This document shows positions 62,316 through 64,000 of a DNA stretch of 64,000 bases, piece after piece (positions within the stretch are counted from its first letter, which is position 1; each line of letters begins with the position of its first letter). The notes beneath the pieces are model-generated. The model was not told the DNA's origin and did not search any database. It worked only from the letters and a program-made list of their open reading frames with translations. Position numbers and translations under genes: made by a program. Source of the stretch: Nocardia fluminea (GTDB lineage Bacteria; Actinomycetota; Actinomycetes; Mycobacteriales; Mycobacteriaceae); contig NZ_PJMW01000002.1 of NCBI RefSeq assembly GCF_002846365.1, forward strand, positions 186,001 to 250,000. Direction: 5' to 3'.

Positions 62316-62990
62316 TCAACTGGGCGACAACGGAATTCCGCCACCCAAGCGCCGCGCGACGGACCCGTAGCGAGCATCCAACCGCAACCACGTCCGAGTA
62401 GCCCGCACGCGCACCAGCTCCGATGGCTGAATCCGGCGTGATTCCGCCTTCTCCCCCGCGTGCGGGATGAAATCCATCGCGGTGAGCGCGAAGACCACGC
62501 GCATCGGCACCTGAACCTCGAGATCCCCGGCTCCGGTAACCGTGAGAACCGACTGGTCGAGAAGAGACGCGGGCGGACCTTTGGGACCGCCGTGTTCACG
62601 CGCCACATCCGCGCCACGCTCAGCCAGCTCCACCAGGGTGCGCGCCGGAACGTCATCGACATGAGCGAAGCCGTCGGTCGGTGGAAGGGCGCCGCGCCAG
62701 GCGGAGTCCATCGAGTACCCGAGGTCGATCGGATGGCCGGTACCCAGTCCCGCGAGAACCATGTCCGCACCGACGGTGACATCGTCGACACCGAGCTCCG
62801 CGGTGATCGTGCGCACCGCGAGCGTCTCGAACCCCGTTGCCACCCAAGCGGATACGAGACTGGAACCGCGCCGCCGCAGCCGGACGACAGCGGCCGGGTC
62901 CAGTCGGATGGCGCGGCTGAGGAAGGTGGCCAGGTTCTCGCGTTCGGCCGGGTCGGGCGTGTGCAGCACCCGTTGTTCGGAGGAGCTCAC
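62316..62990 (-). CDS. conserved protein of unknown function
   Basis: A 224-aa soluble protein with no recognised motif. Alternating short strands and helices are predicted. It starts 4 bp after the thioesterase stop on the same strand. The mycobacterial equivalent position holds a conserved hypothetical gene in the same order. Probably co-transcribed with the thioesterase and gdh. Confidence 0.7.
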   Translation of the reverse strand: MSSSEQRVLHTPDPAERENLATFLSRAIRLDPAAVVRLRRRGSSLVSAWVATGFETLAVRTITAELGVDDVTVGADMVLAGLGTGHPIDLGYSMDSAWRGALPPTDGFAHVDDVPARTLVELAERGADVAREHGGPKGPPASLLDQSVLTVTGAGDLEVQVPMRVVFALTAMDFIPHAGEKAESRRIQPSELVRVRATRTWLRLDARYGSVARRLGGGIPLSPS

Positions 62991-62994
62991 GAAA

Positions 62995-63465
62995 TCAGGC
63001 CCGCCACAGTGCCAGGTAGTCGCGTTCGGACTCGCTGAGTCTGCGCAGCCGCTGGGTGTCGATGTCGAACGCCGCTAGCTGGGTGGTCGCGAGGACCGCG
63101 GGCGGTGAGTCGGGGGCCGCGCCGTTGGCTCGCACCTCGTAGCCGATGGTGAAATCGACCGCGCGCAACTGCTTGACCCACATGGCGATGTCGAGCGGCG
63201 TGTCCTCGTGCCGCAACTGCCCGCGGTACTTCACGTGCAGGTCGACCAGCACACAGCCCTGCCGCCCCATCGACGCCGTCGGCTTGTCGTCGTCGAACAG
63301 CCACGGAATCCGCGCCTCTTCCAGCAGCGTCACCATCCGAGCGTGGTTGACGTGCTGGAACACGTCCATATCCGACCAGCGGATCTCGACCTTCGCGTGA
63401 AAACGCTGCGGCAACACCAGCTCCGGTGCGGGCGCGGCGGTGTTGCCGTTCGGCGAACTCGTCAC
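62995..63465 (-). CDS. acyl-CoA thioesterase (4HBT hotdog fold)
   Basis: A 156-aa single hotdog domain. The catalytic region is EIRWSDMDVFQHVNHARMVTLLEEAR, with the Asp/Asn positions of 4-hydroxybenzoyl-CoA thioesterases. Its start overlaps the gdh stop by 4 bp (ATGA). The substrate acyl chain is unknown. Confidence 0.88.
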   Translation of the reverse strand: MTSSPNGNTAAPAPELVLPQRFHAKVEIRWSDMDVFQHVNHARMVTLLEEARIPWLFDDDKPTASMGRQGCVLVDLHVKYRGQLRHEDTPLDIAMWVKQLRAVDFTIGYEVRANGAAPDSPPAVLATTQLAAFDIDTQRLRRLSESERDYLALWRA

Positions 63466-64000
63466 CGTGGTACCTCCGATTGGGCGCCCACCCCGCTCAC
63501 CATGCTCCGCACCTGTCGCGCGGCAACCGACAGTGTGGCGAGGTCGTGGGTCCCGGACTCGAACAGTTCCGACAGTGCCGCGCGCGCACGACCCAGCCGG
63601 GACTGGTTCTTCGACTCCCAGTATGCAATTTTCTCGTCGGGAGTTTCCTCCGGGTCACCCGCGGACAGCACATCGAGGGTGAGCGAGCGCAACGATCCGT
63701 ACATGTCGTCGCGCAGGGCGAGCCGCGCCAGCGCGTGCCAGCGGTCGCCGCGTTCGAGATGGCTCACCGCCTCGAGCAGCCAATCGATCTTGAGATGGTC
63801 GTTGAGCGCGTAGTACAGGGCGCCCACCTCGGCACCGTCACGATCGGTGATGTCGGCGATATCGACGATGTCGAGCAAGGGGAACAGCCCGAGCAGGCCG
63901 AACACCTCGGTGGCGAGGTCGGTCGGCGCGCCGCGGGCGATCAGCTCGGCGGCACCCTGGGTGAGGGAGGTGACGTGGTGCCCGCGCAACCAGACCGGCA
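63462..64000 (-). CDS. gdh: large NAD-dependent glutamate dehydrogenase, C-terminal end
   Basis: Only the last ~179 residues are in the window; the frame is open to the edge. The part LLDIVDIADITDRDGAEVGALYYALNDHLKIDWLL and the following helical tail match the C-terminus of the ~180-kDa NAD-GDH (Rv2476c type). The gene order thioesterase-gdh is the same in mycobacteria. It would deaminate glutamate to 2-oxoglutarate. Confidence 0.88.
   Translation of the reverse strand, partial: PVWLRGHHVTSLTQGAAELIARGAPTDLATEVFGLLGLFPLLDIVDIADITDRDGAEVGALYYALNDHLKIDWLLEAVSHLERGDRWHALARLALRDDMYGSLRSLTLDVLSAGDPEETPDEKIAYWESKNQSRLGRARAALSELFESGTHDLATLSVAARQVRSMVSGVGAQSEVPR

Overview
The window is high-GC actinobacterial DNA. 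Gene content and order point to Nocardia or a close relative (Mycobacteriales). The backbone order clpX, clpP2, clpP1, tig, (tRNA-Pro, tRNA-Gly), nei-type glycosylase, rpiB, DsbA-like Rv2466c homologue, pepN, DUF5130 gene, alpha-glucosidase, glbO, HNH gene, thioesterase, large NAD-GDH follows the Mycobacterium tuberculosis Rv2457c-Rv2476c region, with lineage-specific genes inserted. This comparison is from memory of that region, not from a search.

Left part (1-16350): end of a TetR gene and glpD; a TetR-GNAT fusion protein; an FHA protein; a stand-alone mycobacterial-type integration host factor; a membrane protein; the Clp protease genes clpX / clpP1-clpP2; trigger factor tig; a lipoprotein FKBP; phosphoketolase; a metallophosphoesterase; a small secreted protein; and an SDR.

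Middle (16351-30654): a 14.3-kb actinomycete integrative and conjugative element (AICE) of the pSAM2 type, integrated in the 3' part of tRNA-Pro(TGG). It is bounded by a 52-bp direct repeat (attL/attR). From the left it carries int, xis, a RepSA-like initiator and a tightly overlapping leftward operon. That operon holds a membrane protein, a 58-aa protein with a QLPLF clamp-binding-like motif, a C5-methyltransferase-like protein, small proteins, the TraB/FtsK translocase, a DUF2637 protein and a Pra-like activator. Facing it are a GntR regulator fused to a P-loop kinase and a second coupled kinase. The right third is cargo: a head-to-head duplicated CxxC gene with one decayed copy, a tRNA-Glu/Asp/Phe cluster, a C5-methyltransferase with a PD-(D/E)XK restriction enzyme, and several imperfect repeats. 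The tRNA and restriction genes lie between two ~110-bp direct repeats.

Right part (30655-64000): tRNA-Pro and tRNA-Gly, a diguanylate cyclase, nei, rpiB, an M48 protease, a DsbA-like protein, an FAD reductase, a YCII/DGPF-ECF sigma pair, Nudix, Ddn-like, AraC/NAD(P)H oxidoreductase, imine-reductase-like/HxlR, purC and pepN. Next is a second clpP pair in which one subunit has lost its catalytic serine. It is followed by an SDR / Baeyer-Villiger monooxygenase / patatin / TetR group, lipase, epoxide-hydrolase-like and MFS genes, the conserved DUF5130-CtaJ-like-aglA-glbO-HNH block, a cupin regulator facing azlCD, and the 3' end of the large NAD-glutamate dehydrogenase.

The points most worth following up are the tRNA plus restriction cargo of the AICE, the GntR-kinase/kinase pair, the 58-aa clamp-motif protein, and the ClpP pair with one predicted inactive subunit.
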